A model generated the notes under the pieces. That model was not told the origin of the DNA and did not search any database. It saw nothing but the letters and a program-made list of their open reading frames with translations. Source: Lithospermum erythrorhizon (Eukaryota; Streptophyta; Magnoliopsida; Boraginales; Boraginaceae). Taken from it: a stretch of 64,000 nt of DNA. Positions 14,380-28,640 of the stretch are shown here, one piece after another. The stretch covers positions 141,571 to 205,570 of the forward strand of contig JADFUC010001685.1 of NCBI GenBank assembly GCA_019722365.1, read 5' to 3'. A program made the translations under genes and the position numbers. The stretch's first letter is position 1, and each line of letters starts with the position of its first letter.

Positions 14380-17300
14380 TCAAACAAGCTTGAAAACAAC
14401 GCCCAAAGCAGGCTGAGCATAGCATGTTACCAAATGAGTACCAATCCCGAATGCATCAACTTCGTGACCCTGTGCAAGATAACAAAACAGACATAAATTC
14501 TGTGAACTAAAGATGACCAGAAACAAGAAACTTTTTTCGCTAGTGTTTCTTCCGAAACTATACTAGGGCGCCCCTTCCCCAAAAAAATAACATGGTTGAG
14601 GATGTTTCTACAAGCATCTCCAATTGTAAGCTATAATATACCCATAACTAAACATTTATGATGGAGAAGGCCCTATCGCAACATCAAAATCAAAGAGAAT
14701 AACATTATTCAGAAGGTATGACGGATTTTACCTGCTTGTTCAATGCATCTATAGTTTCTTCATTCAGATCATTACTAGCTGTGATAGACATTTTCCCGAA
14801 ATGAGGATTGTTAAATTCCTTCTCAATAGCACAAAAGAATTTTCTAGCTTCACACGATTGATATGCAAGATCACCAGAGTCTAACCGAATCCCTACAGCT
14901 TTGTAGCTGCAACAACATCACCAATAGACAGTATCAAGACTCAAAATATATGAAAGATACTAAGTTGTTTAATCCTGTCATAGGACAGATAACAAATGCG
15001 GTTCAATTACCAGAATAGACTTCACTATAGAAGCATATAACATACATCCCTTCTCTTATTTCTTCCGTGTAAAGGAAGTAACAATTTCTAATATTAATTT
15101 GTATAACTCAATAAAAGGCTGCAACAGAATGTACTGCAGAAAGCACAATGATAAATGAAGATCAATAATAGTCTGGAGTGGATAGATAGTTTCCCAGAAG
15201 CTTGACATCAACATTTTCCATTCTGGAGGGAATGCTAATGGACCATAAATAACTGTTATATGCACTTTTAATGTCTAACTTAGGTTCACAATTTAAATAG
15301 CAATGGCACCCTCCTGTTAGCTCAATTAAAAACCTAATCATTCCACAGAATATCAAAAATTTGTTTTCAAACAAGGTTCAATAGGCTTTTTTTTTAATCT
15401 AAAGTGGTGCATCTGATTCTAATTCCCAAAGATAGAACAAATTAAAATAATTGTTAGACTTGCAAGTGGTTCAGTATGTTTTGGGTCCAAGTGCCCCATA
15501 TTCCCAAATGTGTCAGGACGGCTCAGTGGCAGTTAAAACTAACCGTTCAAGTCACATCTGACCAACAGCTAATTATTATGTTTATGGTGCTATCAACAGA
15601 AAGGAAGTTCCTATCTGTTAATTCATTCGTCTCTAGACACTCTTTATATAGTTGAACTTTCCTTTGGACCAACGCACCAAATGAATGCATGAATTTTCGA
15701 GCTAGTGCACCTTTTCGTAAAACCAGGCCTTTAAATTATATGCTTATTGTGACAAGAAATAACAAACGCAGAAATCATTAAAAATCATATCAGCACAATA
15801 TTTTAGGATTTGATGCTTACACAGATAATTTATTGAAGCTGTGAAATATCATTAAGAACTTCGTACATACCCCAAGTCATTTAGAGCTAGTGCCACTGCA
15901 CAAAAATTAGGAATACCGCTTCTCACGACCTGAATCAGAATAGTAACTGTTACAAAAATTATGGTCTCAAATCCCTTAATTTATGCAAGATAAATGGGAA
16001 TGGTATTGGAAAATAAATGTATCAATGCGCCTAAATGTAAACACATAACTTGCATTACACACCCGTCTTTAAGATTGATTCAGATAGATATGGTACACTT
16101 TAAAGGCTTTATTTGCAGAATGAAGAAACATGCACCAGTTCATTTCTGAAGTATCATATCCCTTCACAGGAATTATTTAAAAACATGGGAAATGGAGGCT
16201 AGTCAGTTATGTTACAACATGTGATCGTTTTCTGTGAAAATAAAATGTACAAACCCCAACTTATGTCCGTGATTTTTGATGTTATGATACTATTGATTCT
16301 CTGGGAAGTTACACTATATCTTAATCACATCTTTATTTTTTGTTTTTATGATACTGGTTGATGTGAGACAAGATTCTCTTCTACAGGTTTTTCACAAAAA
16401 CAATACAGTTAAGGTAAAATACTGCATTGTGAAATACTCCATTATATCCATAAACTCTGAATGAAACTTTTTAGCATTCTACAAGATTGGAATACTAGTT
16501 CCTAATGTTCATGTGAGCAATCCATAGATGATCTTCACTATATAGGGAAAACAAATGGTGTAAGGTAAAGAAAACTGCATTCTTACATCATATGTATCCA
16601 CAAGGGCCAAAAAGTTGTTCGGAAATGCAAGAGCATATGAAGTGAATGCTGCTACTTCACTTTGATTAGTCTCGCCAAAAAGTCCACCAAGTATATGTGA
16701 CCGCTGCAACAATCACGAAACTGTTAGCTCATTACTTTCCAACATAAATATACTTGATATGCTAAGCATGAATCATCAAATAAGGGGAAAAATTATGATC
16801 GGTCAAGGTAGATAAACATTTGAACACACCTTTAGTTTTCTTAACCATGCCTGGACCAGACTTACGAAATCCTCACACAAAGTTGTTCCATCAGAACTGT
16901 TTAGTGACTTGTCTAAAATCTCATCAGGGCTCTGCAAGTAAAACGTCCTATTGTTTAAAATGTAACTGTAAAATTCATGTTAAATTCAATAAGAAATCAT
17001 GTTTAAATTACTGAACATGCTCAAATGATCTGTAGAAAAAATAATTCGAGTTTTGGGCTAAAGGAAATTGAAGTGGTTTTCAATTCCAATATTTATTTCT
17101 ACAAGTATTTGCTAATTCACTAAACAACTTGTACTAGCAAGCCACATTACACGTCAAGTATCAAAGTCATTCTCTCTCCCTTAAGCCCAAAAAGTGGACT
17201 GTGTACCAGTGAACCCAGTATTAACTTCTTCAACGAAGAGACCCAATGAAGGTAACAATATGTTTAATTGCAACAATCCAAACAAGAACAAGAACATATT

Positions 17301-20300
17301 TAAAATTACCTTGAAGGAATCTTAGACCAAATGCTGTCAACTACAGGCCCATCTTTTATTAATAGAAGACAGCAAAATAATATTCTCCTATTGCAACTAA
17401 TCATAAGGAATAGAGAAAAATATTGAAAAAAACTCAAATAAGAAAATAATATGCCGAAATTAAGAATTCTAATATCTACAGTAACAGGCTACTTAAAATG
17501 CTACCGAACAGCAGATATACCATGCATGTAATACTGGAAAAGGTGGTAAATTATGGCAGATAGATGGTTCTCATTCACAAATGAGAAAAGGGAAGAAGAA
17601 ACAGACTACCATAAATGAGCTGACAAAGGCATGTGAGTGCGTTCCACGAAGTGGAATCCCAAACAATCTCCCAGCTGCCACATTGCTGTCAATCAATAGT
17701 ATATAATAAGCATAAGTCCATAATTATTCAGTAGTATTGTTATCATGAACATAACACTATTATAAGTTGCATCTCTGATGGACTGATAGGTGTGTGTGTG
17801 TAGGGGGGTTGAATGGTGGAACTACCAATATAAGTTTAGTTGCTTTTGCTGTTGAAGTCAACATAAACTGAGATATATTTGCAAAGTAACCACATGGAAG
17901 TCAAAATATAGATGTAAGTGTCTGACGTATGATATAATATAAGGCTAGTAGTGTATCTTTCTTGTTAAAAATGTTATTTAAAATGTAGGATGAAGTGCTA
18001 AAGCACCAAAATATTTTGAAATCTTCAGAACCAGATGTGCTTGCTTTCTACTTGCCATAGCCAGTTGAAAATTAAAATAACTTTCAAGTATGAGGTAGTA
18101 CCAGTTTTCTTTAAGACTAGAATAGTTGCAGAAGATATGGGGTGTCGAAAACATCTTCAGTATACATATGTGAAATATGAAGTACGAAGTTTATCTTCAA
18201 TTTATAAATAAACTACCTTGTTGCATCAAATCCTCCCATGTAGCAGTACTTTGATGCTCCTATGCCACCATCAGGCCCCTACATATCAGATTGAAGAAAT
18301 TTCAATACCAACCAGTTTCCTTAGCTAACTATACTAAATATTGCAAAGGCTGAAAGAACCTGGGCTCGCCGAAGACCAAATTCAAGGAGAAGTTTCGACT
18401 TCCCAGCTACAAAACGATGCCTAGCAGCATTAGTAGCAACTAAGGATGCATAGTTTATAAGATTTACTAATGGAGTTTCCAGCAGTTGGACCACCTTGAC
18501 ACACAAGTAAAAAAGATTTAGAGGTTATCAAGTACAACCCAGACCGTGAATGTACAAGAATATCAGGTAATAGTAGTTTAATAAAGCATTCCAAAATCTA
18601 ACTGAAAGAAAGAAGTAGATACTCACAGAAACTGGCCCTTCAACTCTCACCAAAGGAACTTTCGGGAAAACAACAGTTCCTTCGGTTATGGCATAAATTT
18701 CAACATCAGAACAATCAACCCCTCGAAGATAATCATAAAACCCATCCTGAAGTTTTTTAATGTTAACATTTAATAACTTCAAAAGAAGAGTTGAGCAGAA
18801 ATAATAAGAATACAAGGATATCTGATAATTTTGAGCATATCTTAGATCGACTTATTATATAAAAGAATTAGGGTCCAATATGCACACATTTGCTCAAATC
18901 TGAGATCCTAAAGCCGATCTAAATAAACTAATAAAGTGAAACAATTAAATCATGCAGCACGTATTATGTAATAACAGGGCAAATCTGACATAGCTCCAGG
19001 CTAACTAGTGTTAGGTACTTTAGAGGGAAAGAAACAGATTTTATGTCAAGATGAAAAAAGAACAGTTCAGGAAAGAAACGGATTTTATTCCAAACTGAAA
19101 AAGCAAAAATAAAGTAGTAAGAACAGATAAGAAGGTATGATGCCACAAATACTCCACTTAATTGGAAACACCTTCTCAAATTTCTTGTTGTAGATCATAA
19201 ATGGATGAGAAATAACAAGATCCCTTCCCAAGTATGAAACTGAAATAGTAAGGTCCCTCAAATACTCTACTTAAAGAAAAAAGTTTCTATGAATCGATTA
19301 ATTTGAAGAACAAAAGTGTACCCTCTTGATCTAATATCAAGGCGAGCCTTACGATCCCCTTGGAAGGATTACTATTATAAATTGACCCGGTTTATAGCAG
19401 TAAAAAAGAAGATTGTATTTATCATCTTTCGTACATGAAGCAGCAAAAAGAAAGCTTGTTTACCTCACATGTTGATGGCAAGGATTCCCTGATAAAAGAA
19501 ATCTCATCCTCTCTCAATTTAAAATTAGCAATGAGCCTTATGCATTCTTCTAATCCAGCAAAGATAGTATATTCGCCACCAAATGGATTTCTTCTGAAAT
19601 ACAAATCAAACCTGGAAGATCGGGTGGCAGAAACAAGTCGCATAAGATGAAACACACAAAAAATAAACTACAATAGAATTATAGTAGACAATATTTAGAT
19701 GGTAAGTGGTCATAGTCCCCTGCCCCGGTACCCCGCATATTTAGAGGCATTGGGGCATGTTAATGTAATGCCTACGGAGTTGGCGATTTCATTTATGATA
19801 TATTCATATGAAATAACAAGTGAACCATCAAGACACCAACTGCATACGTTTAATCAATCCAAGCCGATTTCAAAAAATTAACTACTGCAAAAAGTATGAA
19901 TAAATGAACATACATTATATATTTAATCTCATTCTCATAAATATCAATCTTAATCAAATGTGTTTTTCATCTCTACTCAGTTGAAGACTAAATTAAGTTA
20001 GATTAGCACGTCCTCCACAAATTAGATACAAGAACTCATCATAAGCATCAAAGTTGACTATCTATGTCTTTTTCATCACACACTAGTATCTTATCATTTC
20101 AAAACCAGTAAACATAAATTCAACATCAAGTAAATTGTCAACTAAATGAAATCACTTTCAAATTAATCATTCTAAATTTAATACTCCCCCCATCTCGAAA
20201 GGATTTTCCAGTTTGATTTTCAATTATCAAAAGACACAGTTGAAAAGAATAGTTAAGGGACACGGTATATTACTCGTAATGAGTAGTGGGGTTAGTCTAG

Positions 20301-20475
20301 TGGATAGAATATATTAGTGGAATAAAAAAATAGAAACATACACAGCTCGCTCATTATGTTTTCCAGCTTTCCAATAAGCATAGGCCATAGTGAACTGATA
20401 CAGATCCGTAAGGAGAGGTGTGACCATCGGATTCGTCGGTCCATTAATTTTTCCTCCGTTTGCAATATCTTCCAT
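14380..20475 (-). CDS. Nicotinate phosphoribosyltransferase, C-terminal part missing
   Basis: NAPRT joins nicotinate and PRPP to give nicotinate mononucleotide, the entry step of the Preiss-Handler NAD salvage route. Exons on the minus strand: 20342-20475, 19464-19611, 18627-18746, 18360-18494, 18217-18278, 17610-17685, 16830-16931, 16587-16703, 15871-15929, 14732-14906, 14380-14469. All joins are GT-AG and in phase, giving 405 residues. Landmarks: [17 protein letters not shown] (near residue 19), [19 protein letters not shown] (near 46), RGTHSHAF (about 213-220), IRLDSGDL (about 324-331), [14 protein letters not shown], and [19 protein letters not shown] in the last exon. Plant homologues as I recall them have about 550 residues, so roughly 150 are absent. 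The visible stop (14380-14382) follows KLV, where the family has KLVEIN. One extra T in CTTGTTTGAGATCAAC creates it. The rest of the family sequence does not follow in any frame downstream. Confidence 0.88.
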
Positions 20476-20520
20476 TTTTGCAATATTATTCTGAACTATA
20501 AGTATATGAATATGTGTTTT

Positions 20521-20529
20521 TATTTATAG
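20521..20529 (-). promoter_or_regulatory. Probable TATA box of the NAPRT gene
   Basis: Reads CTATAAATA on the minus strand, about 46 nt upstream of the NAPRT start codon. That gives a short leader of about 15-20 nt if it is the one used. Confidence 0.4.
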
Positions 20530-20734
20530 AGAGAATAAAGGGAGTGATCAAGTGGTTCGTTGAAATCAAAGGTGTGGACTGAGAAAAGAAAGAGGGTAAG
20601 TAAACGAATAAGGAATATATGATGTAAATTGTTCGATTATTCATATGTTTCTTTTTTGCCATTTATTTTTGCACTATTCATTATCACATTTTTATTTCTC
20701 ATTTTGTTTCAAAAATAAATTAAATAATCTAATA

Positions 20735-20965
20735 CTCTCACCATTCTAAAAAATTATATTACTTTAACTTTTATTACTAACTTTCGAAAGATAAATACTT
20801 TTGTTTCACAATAGATAATACGCGATGAAATATTTGAAATATATTTTATTTATATATTTTTTATAAAATATTATACAATACAAATAAAATATCTACAATT
20901 AAAATTCAACTATGAAAAATCAAAATTCAAAATGTAAATAATATTTTAGGGACTTTAGGGAGTAT
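20735..20965. repeat. Dispersed AT-rich repeat, copy 2 of 4 (MITE-like)
   Basis: Contains the shared block attatacaatacaaataaa preceded by gatgaaatatttgaaatata and followed by aaaatcaaaattcaaaatgt. The right end (tttagggagta) looks like the terminus of a grass/eudicot Stowaway-type MITE, and the left end has ctctcaccattct. Confidence 0.5.
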
Positions 20966-21087
20966 TTTTATTTTATATAAAAATTCCACACCTGGCCATT
21001 ACAGCACTAATCCCTGAACCTCATCATGAATAACATAAGCAATATTATCTAAGTAAGACCAACAAAACAAACAAGAATTAATATGTA

Positions 21088-21320
21088 CTTCCTCCAATTT
21101 TTTTTATTTGACGTTTTCATATTTTGAGAAGGAGCTTTAATAATTAATTATTAATTAGTCATTATTTTAATAAATATAAAATTTATATCATTAGATTCGT
21201 CTTAGATAATTAATTACTAATTAGTCATTACATAGTCAATTTTTAACATATTTTAAAAATAATTGATGGTCAAAGTTTCATTTTCATATACGAAAATATA
21301 AAATAAATAAAAAACGGAGG
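21088..21320. mobile_element. Stowaway-like MITE
   Basis: Left end cttcctccaattttttttat and right end (reverse complement) cctccgttttttatttattt form terminal inverted repeats. Both sides are flanked by TA (21086-21087 and 21321-21322), the target duplication of Tc1/mariner-type MITEs. It is about 233 bp, AT-rich and without coding capacity. It also carries two copies of aattaattattaattagtca-like text. Confidence 0.6.
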
Positions 21321-21322
21321 TA

Positions 21323-22758
21323 ATATTGCTCTTTCGGATCATTTTCGCTATTAAGTTTTTGTTGGAGAGATTTAGATAGTTTTCCAATAAATGTTGCTGG
21401 TTCAAAATTAGTAGGTCTAGTAGACTCTAAACTCTAATTGGTATAGCTGTCTTAATTTGACTTCTTACATGGAAATATGAGAAAATTAGCAAAATATAAC
21501 TAATTTGACCTCTTTTTTAATTTCGAAACACCCAATTAATATACTTTATCTAAATAAAGATCATTTATCACTCATTTAAAAATACTCCCCATTGCACCTA
21601 GCACTTTTTTTCCAATTCCATCCCTGCCCCCACCACCACAGCCTTCCACTATCAGACCCACCCTCACCACGCTCTCCCTCAATTCCGGTATCCCCAACGA
21701 ATTTTCGCACTCTACTCTGAATTTCACGACTTCTCCTCCCTCCCTTAAACTCATGATTCCCTCTCTCGAAACTGGCGACTCTCCTACAATTTCATTTTTA
21801 TTAGGGGGTTAGGGTTTCTATTTCAATTTGAGGGTGGGGGTAAGGTTTTGATTTTACTGTCTTTGATAGGTGAGGTGATGGTGGTGGTTTAGGGTAAAGG
21901 ACAGTGGTGGAGCTATTTTGAATTTGGGATGGTGGTGGCGAACTATCATGGAGGAAGGGTACAAAGCGCGAATCAAGAAAAATTGTTGTATTTTAATCGA
22001 GTGATTTAGAGTAATCGAGCATGGTTTATTTAGTAAATCGATATTAATTAAGGCTAGAAATTAAAAAAAAGAATCAAATTGGTGATATTTTGCCAATTTT
22101 CTCTGGAAATATAGACTTCCTTTTAGGAGTATTCACTGGGTTGCATAGAAGAAGAAAAAAAATTAGTCCAAGAGGAATTTGACTTGGCATGCATAAAAAG
22201 AGACTTGTTTGCTTTGCCGTTAGAAAATTCCAAGTTGTTGAGGATGTGTTGAATTGGAACTAAAAGCTTCTCATAATTTATATGAAAAATTGGTCATTTG
22301 ACCTTATTCAAATAGGGATGCAAGCTCAATTCTCTTTTTATTGTTTCGATATTCTTTTATTATCATTAATTCGTTTGTTTTGTTATAAAATAATAATCTT
22401 TCACCAAATGCTCCTATAAAACCAAACATTAATAAATATCACATATTTGTCAATTAATTATTAAAAGCTCATAAATTATAGTATACAAATCTTCTTAAAA
22501 TACATGACAAATATTTAGCAATAATAAGATGTCAATGCTCATTGGAGAGGAAAACTACACAACATAGAGATCAATGAGCAAAATCAGTTGAATAATTTTT
22601 CTATGAACTCAACCAAATATTTCATGTTAATCATTGAATGTGAAGTTCTTTACAAGTGACCATATACAACAGACAATACATACAAAAATTGGCCTCCTCC
22701 ACTCCAGCAAACCAAACTATAGTGGTAATAACTATTTTTTTCTCCATCTATATAAAGA
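21323..22758. other. Gene-free stretch between the MITE and the FPP gene
   Basis: About 1.4 kb without a supported gene. The part at 21590-21970 is richer in C and G (ccaccaccacag and, further on, ggtgatggtggtgg) than its surroundings and could be a 5' leader or relic exon. No family was recognised. Confidence 0.45.
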
Positions 22759-25700
22759 TTAGCAGGATACTAAAAAATTCTTGCTACTACTGTGTCGCCT
22801 CCATATAAGCTTCTTCCACAGTCCATTCCTTTTCTTAACAGGAACAATGGCATTGAAACCAATAGTCGGTGTTTTTTCTTCCGAACGTGGCATCTCATTT
22901 GTAACCACAGACGTCAATGGAAAGTCTGGTGCTTCATCAACATGCATATCGGTTCCTTTGTCTGTTTGAGACATCAGATTTCCAATTTCAGAGCGGTCCT
23001 CTGCCATCAATTTTTCAAGTGGAGTTGAACGTTGGGAAATCACTTTTAAAGGGCTTTCCGTTTCAGTAGAAACATTTGGACTGTGAACAGTGGTAGCGGA
23101 AAGTTTATCAAAAAGCGATCTATCCTTGGGTGAAGCCATTGCTTTCAGCTGCTTCCCAAGGTTAGTGATCGTTTCTTGACATTCTGCAAGTGTTTCTGAA
23201 GCTGCTTCGATTTCTCGATCCTGAAATATCATTTACAGCACAACACTTATAAGAATGGCAATATTAGTGAGACGTTGACATCATGAACATCTAACTCACA
23301 GGCCATTCTAGCTTAAAGATAGAAAAAGTAAACACATAAAAACCTTCATGGTAGAAAAAATGTAGTTCCAGTAGAGGTTACGTTACACTTAACCTTTTGA
23401 AGGAGTATTTCTCCATTGTCCACTTTATCTTCTGAAAATTCCATCTTTGCCCTGCAAAAAAATAGTACATCTTAGAATGCTTGACGTGATTAAATGATGA
23501 ACTTTCTGGTTCGTGATCGCGTACCTTAGCTGGAGTTCAAGGTCAAGGGCTGTAACTTTAAGCTTTTCCAGAGAGCTGGTTTTGTAATCTAGCTCCTCTT
23601 CTAAGGACAAAAATTTCTCGCAGGCTTCATCTAGTTCACATTTTGCTGCAGTAAGCTGTTCCTCCAGCTCTTCATTCGCAATCTTTTGTTTCTCAATTTG
23701 ATTCTCAGCCAACGAGTTTGATTGCTTTAGAACAGAAACCTCTGCTTGCAAACTTTCAATTGTTTTCATTAATTCTTGAACTTCAGTCATCAATGATTCA
23801 CTTCTTGAAACTTCTGAGTGCAGTCTCCTTTCCATGTCTTTCTTAGCTAATTTGGAACTGGATAATTCATCATCTAATTTGCTTTCATCTTCTCTACTTG
23901 TTGATTGAAGTTTATCCACAGGTAGAGAATGATTAACACCACCAGAGAGAAAGGGAAGAGCTTGCAACTCTACTCTCCGTGGATGCAATTTACATGAATT
24001 GGAAATTTTGTTCATTGTTCCACTTTCGATTTCACTTTCACTTTGTGCATCATCCCAATCCAAATTATTTTTTATTTCATCCTTCATGCTGGAAACATCT
24101 TGAATGGAAAAGCAGTGGTTCAGGATCCATTCCAGTGTGCCCGTGAGTTGTTCTGTGAACTTTTCAAAGTGAACTTTCCCCATGGATAAGTCACGACAAC
24201 TTTGAACAAATTGTTCTAAGATGGTTGAGAGCTCATTTGTTTTCCACTGTAATACCCGAACCATATAGCCAGTGGGAGTTTCCGAATTTGTATATCCCAT
24301 CCCATCTGAATTTCTCCCATCAGGAATGTTGATACTTTCAATAAGGTCAATTATTTTATGCAATGAAATATTCCCAGTGGACTGGAACTGTCCGCTGTTC
24401 CTTTCTGTCGCTGAAACATCCTCATCACATGCATCACTTTTTACATCTGTTGATCCTTCAGGCATGATTCGACTAGATCCCAAATTATACACTGAAGAAG
24501 GATGCTCTGAACTATTTGCATCATCAAAAGCTTTATAATCTAAACTACCTTTGGCCATCAAAGCAACTTTGATATCTTCCAATGCATAATCAACACTTCT
24601 ATTTGTTAAATGGCACTGGTCAGAAATTATCTTCACAATGTCAGCTAGCCAGAGAGGATGATTATTTATATTGGTGGTGACAGCTTTAAGTTCCTGAATG
24701 GATGTTGAAGGATCTGATTTACAGCCAAGTTGTGAAACCGTCTGCTTTACATCTGACATTAATGGATTTGTACCAGATCGAGAATTATTATTGGGATAAT
24801 CGGTCACAGGACGGGACCCTGAGAAAGGACTTTCCGTCAACCCCACCGCTAGCTTTTCTATCTCAACAAAGTCATCCATTAAATTAATATCTGATGATCT
24901 GAACGATTTATGTGATGGTGTTCCCATTTGATTTCCATTTTTGAAGTGTTCTAGGTCTGTTATCAAAGCAGAAGCCGAGGACTCCGCACAACTAGCTTTG
25001 TCATCATTGCCCATATCAGACATTGATGTCAGAGAGAACTCTTGCAAACTTCCATTGGGAACCGTCGATCCTAAATCAGTTATCATATGGCCATTCTGTA
25101 ATTCTTCAACCTGTCTATCAGAGGGCACATGTGCAGAGATGACTCTGAAAGGTTGGAGGTCATAGCCCTTTTTGTTTAGAGCTTCTTTAAGACTTCTGTT
25201 TTCTTCTCCCAACTGGCATAATTGGTGACTCAACAAGTCAAATTTTCTACTGGATGTATCAGGAACCATGTCCGTGAAAAAATCTGCTGAATGAATTGGA
25301 GATAGATTTGACTTCCTCTTTGTATCAACCAGATCTTTACCTAATATCTCAACTTCACTCTTCATCTTTGCCCAAGCAGCAGGGCCTGGCAATCGCTTTC
25401 TGACTAAGAGGCGTAATCTCTGACATTCTGATTCAAGTTTTGTAATTTTTTTAGCACTCTCTAGGTATTGCTTGTGGGAAACATCAGCAGTCCGCTGATT
25501 AAACTCTATCTCATCGTTCCGAATTTCAAGCTGCTTTTCGAGCACAGAGACCTCATATATTAAAGACGTGTTCTTTTTTTCTGTAGATTCTAGTCTAGTC
25601 AGCAGCGCACTGACCTCAGTCTCCATTCTAGTTTTCAGTTCCTTCCACTCTTCAATCTCCTTTTCTTTTCTTAACAGAGCTTTGCTGAGTTGAGTATTTT

Positions 25701-26794
25701 CATAATCTAATGTAGCTAACCTTGCACTTGCCGCTGATAATTTGTCTCCCAAAGTACGTGTCTTTCCTTCATAATCCCTAGATGTCTTCATCACCGCATC
25801 ATGTATTTGGTTCCCCTGATCTTCACGAGCAACATATAATTGCCTCAAGCTCTCCTTAAGTGCAGCATCAAGATGTACCAGTCTTTCCTCACTGGCTGCT
25901 TTTTCCTGTAAAGCTTTATCAAGTTGTTGCTTCATTGCGATTGCTTGTGTCTCCATCTTCTCCCATCCTATATTAATCATTTATCATCGACTCATCAAAA
26001 TTTAGGAAAAATAAAAACAGGAACATGAGAATCACAGGAGGCTGGATTTAAGTAAAGGAGAAGTCAAAAATATAAAATAAAATGAATGCATATTGAGCTC
26101 CTACTGCAAGAAGAACTACCTGAAATTGCTTCTTGCGCAATTTGTGCCTTGGCATTACAATCAGAAAGCGCTGAAGAAAGCTTTTCTCTAATGATTATCA
26201 ATTCTTTCTCCATATCAGCTTTATCTTGCAATAATGTCTGAATCTAAGGAAACAAATGTTAGTAATGCCAGTAGGTATGATATATAAGTTTTAAGGAACG
26301 CTTAAGACGAAAATGTAACGGTTTTACTTGATCCAGTGATCTTGTGACTATATTTATACCCATGTATGAATTATTCAGCACGTCAGATGTATCTCATATT
26401 TACGTTAACAATGAATTCAGACAAAATAGCAAGGGGCATGCACATAAACATAGAAATTGAGAGGTATATTGTTATATTAACAGCTGAGAGATACAGCAGG
26501 CACAAAATCAAGCGGAAACCACATATACCTTGAAAATTCCGAAGGCATTAGATTGATCGCAGAAACACTAACAATCAATGAACACAGATATATGTTCCAC
26601 ATTTAATTCCAATTATGTACAAGGTATATACCTCACGAATATCGCGAGCAAATTAAGAAACTACAACTATTTGTAGAGTAATAGTTGATAGAATGAAGAG
26701 AAACTTAGCAAGTTGTTACCTCTTCTTCGTTTCTTGTTAGAGAGGCATTCGCTTTATCAGCAGCAGCCTTGTCGAGGGACTTTCGTTTCCACAT
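22759..26794 (-). CDS. Filament-like plant protein (FPP), long coiled-coil
   Basis: Exons on the minus strand: 26720-26794 (ATG 26792-26794), 26120-26243, 23525-25967, 23394-23451, 22759-23220. The sum is 3162 nt, exactly 1053 codons plus stop, with every join GT-AG and in phase. The N-terminus MWKRKSLDKAAADKAN matches the basic start seen in FPPs. Coiled coil follows through about residue 270 and again in the last third (heptads in LEEQLTAAKCELDEACEKF). The FPP landmark ECQRLRLLVRKRLPGPAAWA lies at about residues 247-266. The middle (about 290-700) is Ser/Asp-rich and probably disordered, with a predicted helix block (WLADIVKIISDQCHLTNRS). The C-terminus is basic (KKRNGLWKKLIWRRHSSSK). The family was defined by similarity to nuclear-envelope and filament-like proteins; some members bind microtubules or the cortex. 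Which FPP number applies is not clear. It appears intact. Confidence 0.92.
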
Positions 26795-27527
26795 CCCCAA
26801 AGCTACGTTTCGTTCTGTCTCCCTAAAGATCTGTAGGCCGACTATGAGCAAATCCTGCACACCTGATATGCAACTTCAGTCACCAATAGCATAACCAATC
26901 CAAATCTCCACAATCAGCTATGCCTACGACAATAAACAACACCAACAAACACATGAAAAATCAAAATAAATTGTTCCATCATCGAAAACAATGGAAGCTT
27001 ATCTAAAACCGGCAACATAATGAACCATTATAATTTAAAGCACCACTAGACCTCTTAGACTATTAATCTACAAATTTCAACAAATACATTGAATGCAGTA
27101 GTCTAATGAGTACTAAATTACACAAAAAATGTCATAATTAAGATAGGAGGGAGGCAAAAATAATGCCAAATAAACTATACCAAGTAGAGAAACTCCATTC
27201 CTAAAAGATTATGACATTTAAGTTTCAATGGTCGAAATTATTAAATTTACAGTCTTAATTGATATAGATTACTTAATTGGATACTTGGATCATAGTTATC
27301 ATATTAATAATAAAGTACATCGAAAAAGACTATCTATTTATATATTGTTCACCGAATATTATACATCTACAAAAACATATCAGAAATGAACAAATAACAT
27401 CATAATCATACATTATCGATATTTTTTTACATTAAAGCTAACAATAATTGTGATTTTATGTACAATTTATAGTTTTCCAAAAAAATTAAAAAAAGATAAT
27501 CCGAACACCCACTAGGAGTAGCATTTA

Positions 27528-27773
27528 CTCACTGTGTTTTTTTAGTTTTTTAGTTGTGGTTTTAGTTATTCGCATACTGACAAGTTAAAAAAAAATTAAG
27601 AAAGATACTGAAATGTGAAATGACAAGAATTTAAATAATATCATTAAGCTGCTATTAATTTAAAGAAAAGTAGTCAAGATATATTTAAAATGTAAAAATG
27701 AGTTTATTATGCTTAAATGACAAATTAAAAAATAAATTTCTTTGCTTAAACAATAACTAAAAAACGGAGGGAG
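27528..27773. mobile_element. Stowaway-like MITE
   Basis: Right end read inward is ctccctccgttttttagtta and left end is ctcactgtgtttttttagtt, forming imperfect terminal inverted repeats. Both ends are flanked by TA (27526-27527 and 27774-27775). It is 246 bp, AT-rich and has no coding capacity. Confidence 0.55.
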
Positions 27774-28399
27774 TATCATTTAAGAAATTTAAATCCAGAT
27801 CTTACCGACACACAAAACCAACCCAGATTTTAAATCTACTACACATTATGATGAAGAAAGCCATCACACAAATGAATATCACATAAATATATCACTACCC
27901 AAAAATTCTTCTAAGTGATAGATAACATTAAATATGTCATTAATGCAATATAAAAAAAATACCATCAATGTGGTACCTAAATTTCTTTAGTTGTAAATTA
28001 TAAAAATAATAAGAATGCAACTCTATGAAGCTTAAATGAAATATGGGTGACTAGTTATGTAATTATAATAAAGTTTGTATACATATATAAGTGGAGATTG
28101 AGTGAAAGTATGAAAGACATTGAAACAACTAACAACCATATGGTAAATAGTTAGGACAATATACCTACTAGAAATATCAATTTTTTGTTAGTTCATGTTT
28201 TTTTAGTTAGACTGATGAGAGAGAGAGGGGAGGGGGGGTGTTGATTGGTAAGTTGGAGCTGAAGAATGTATTAGATATGGTATTGATACGCTTCCCTCCT
28301 CTCTTACAGATTGAGATTCATATGATTACTGAACGAAAATTTTATGTTAAAGGATTTGATTGTTTTGAATTATCCACTTTAATTTTTTATTATAACTTT

Positions 28400-28640
28400 A
28401 TATTTCGACGCAGAATATTTTGCTTTCAGGACAGATAATACTTTCGATAAAAACTATATTAATAAAAAATACATTTCAAACTCGTTCCATTAATATATTT
28501 TTATCAAATATTATACAATACAAACAAATATATTTCACAGCTGTACCTGAAATGCATAACTATAAACAAGTTTTGACAATCTGCGATTTATGGTAATACT
28601 TTACTATTTTAAGTTTCTATGACTATACAAATTTTTTTTA
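28400..28640. repeat. Dispersed AT-rich repeat, copy 3 of 4 (MITE-like)
   Basis: Contains tcaaatattatacaatacaa and neighbouring text (ggacagataatactttcgat, tttatggtaatactttac) aligned with the copies near 2205, 20735 and 62985. Confidence 0.5.

Noticed and set aside
22781..25165. Several plus-strand open frames of 60-90 codons
   Set aside because: They are antisense shadows of the long FPP coding exons.
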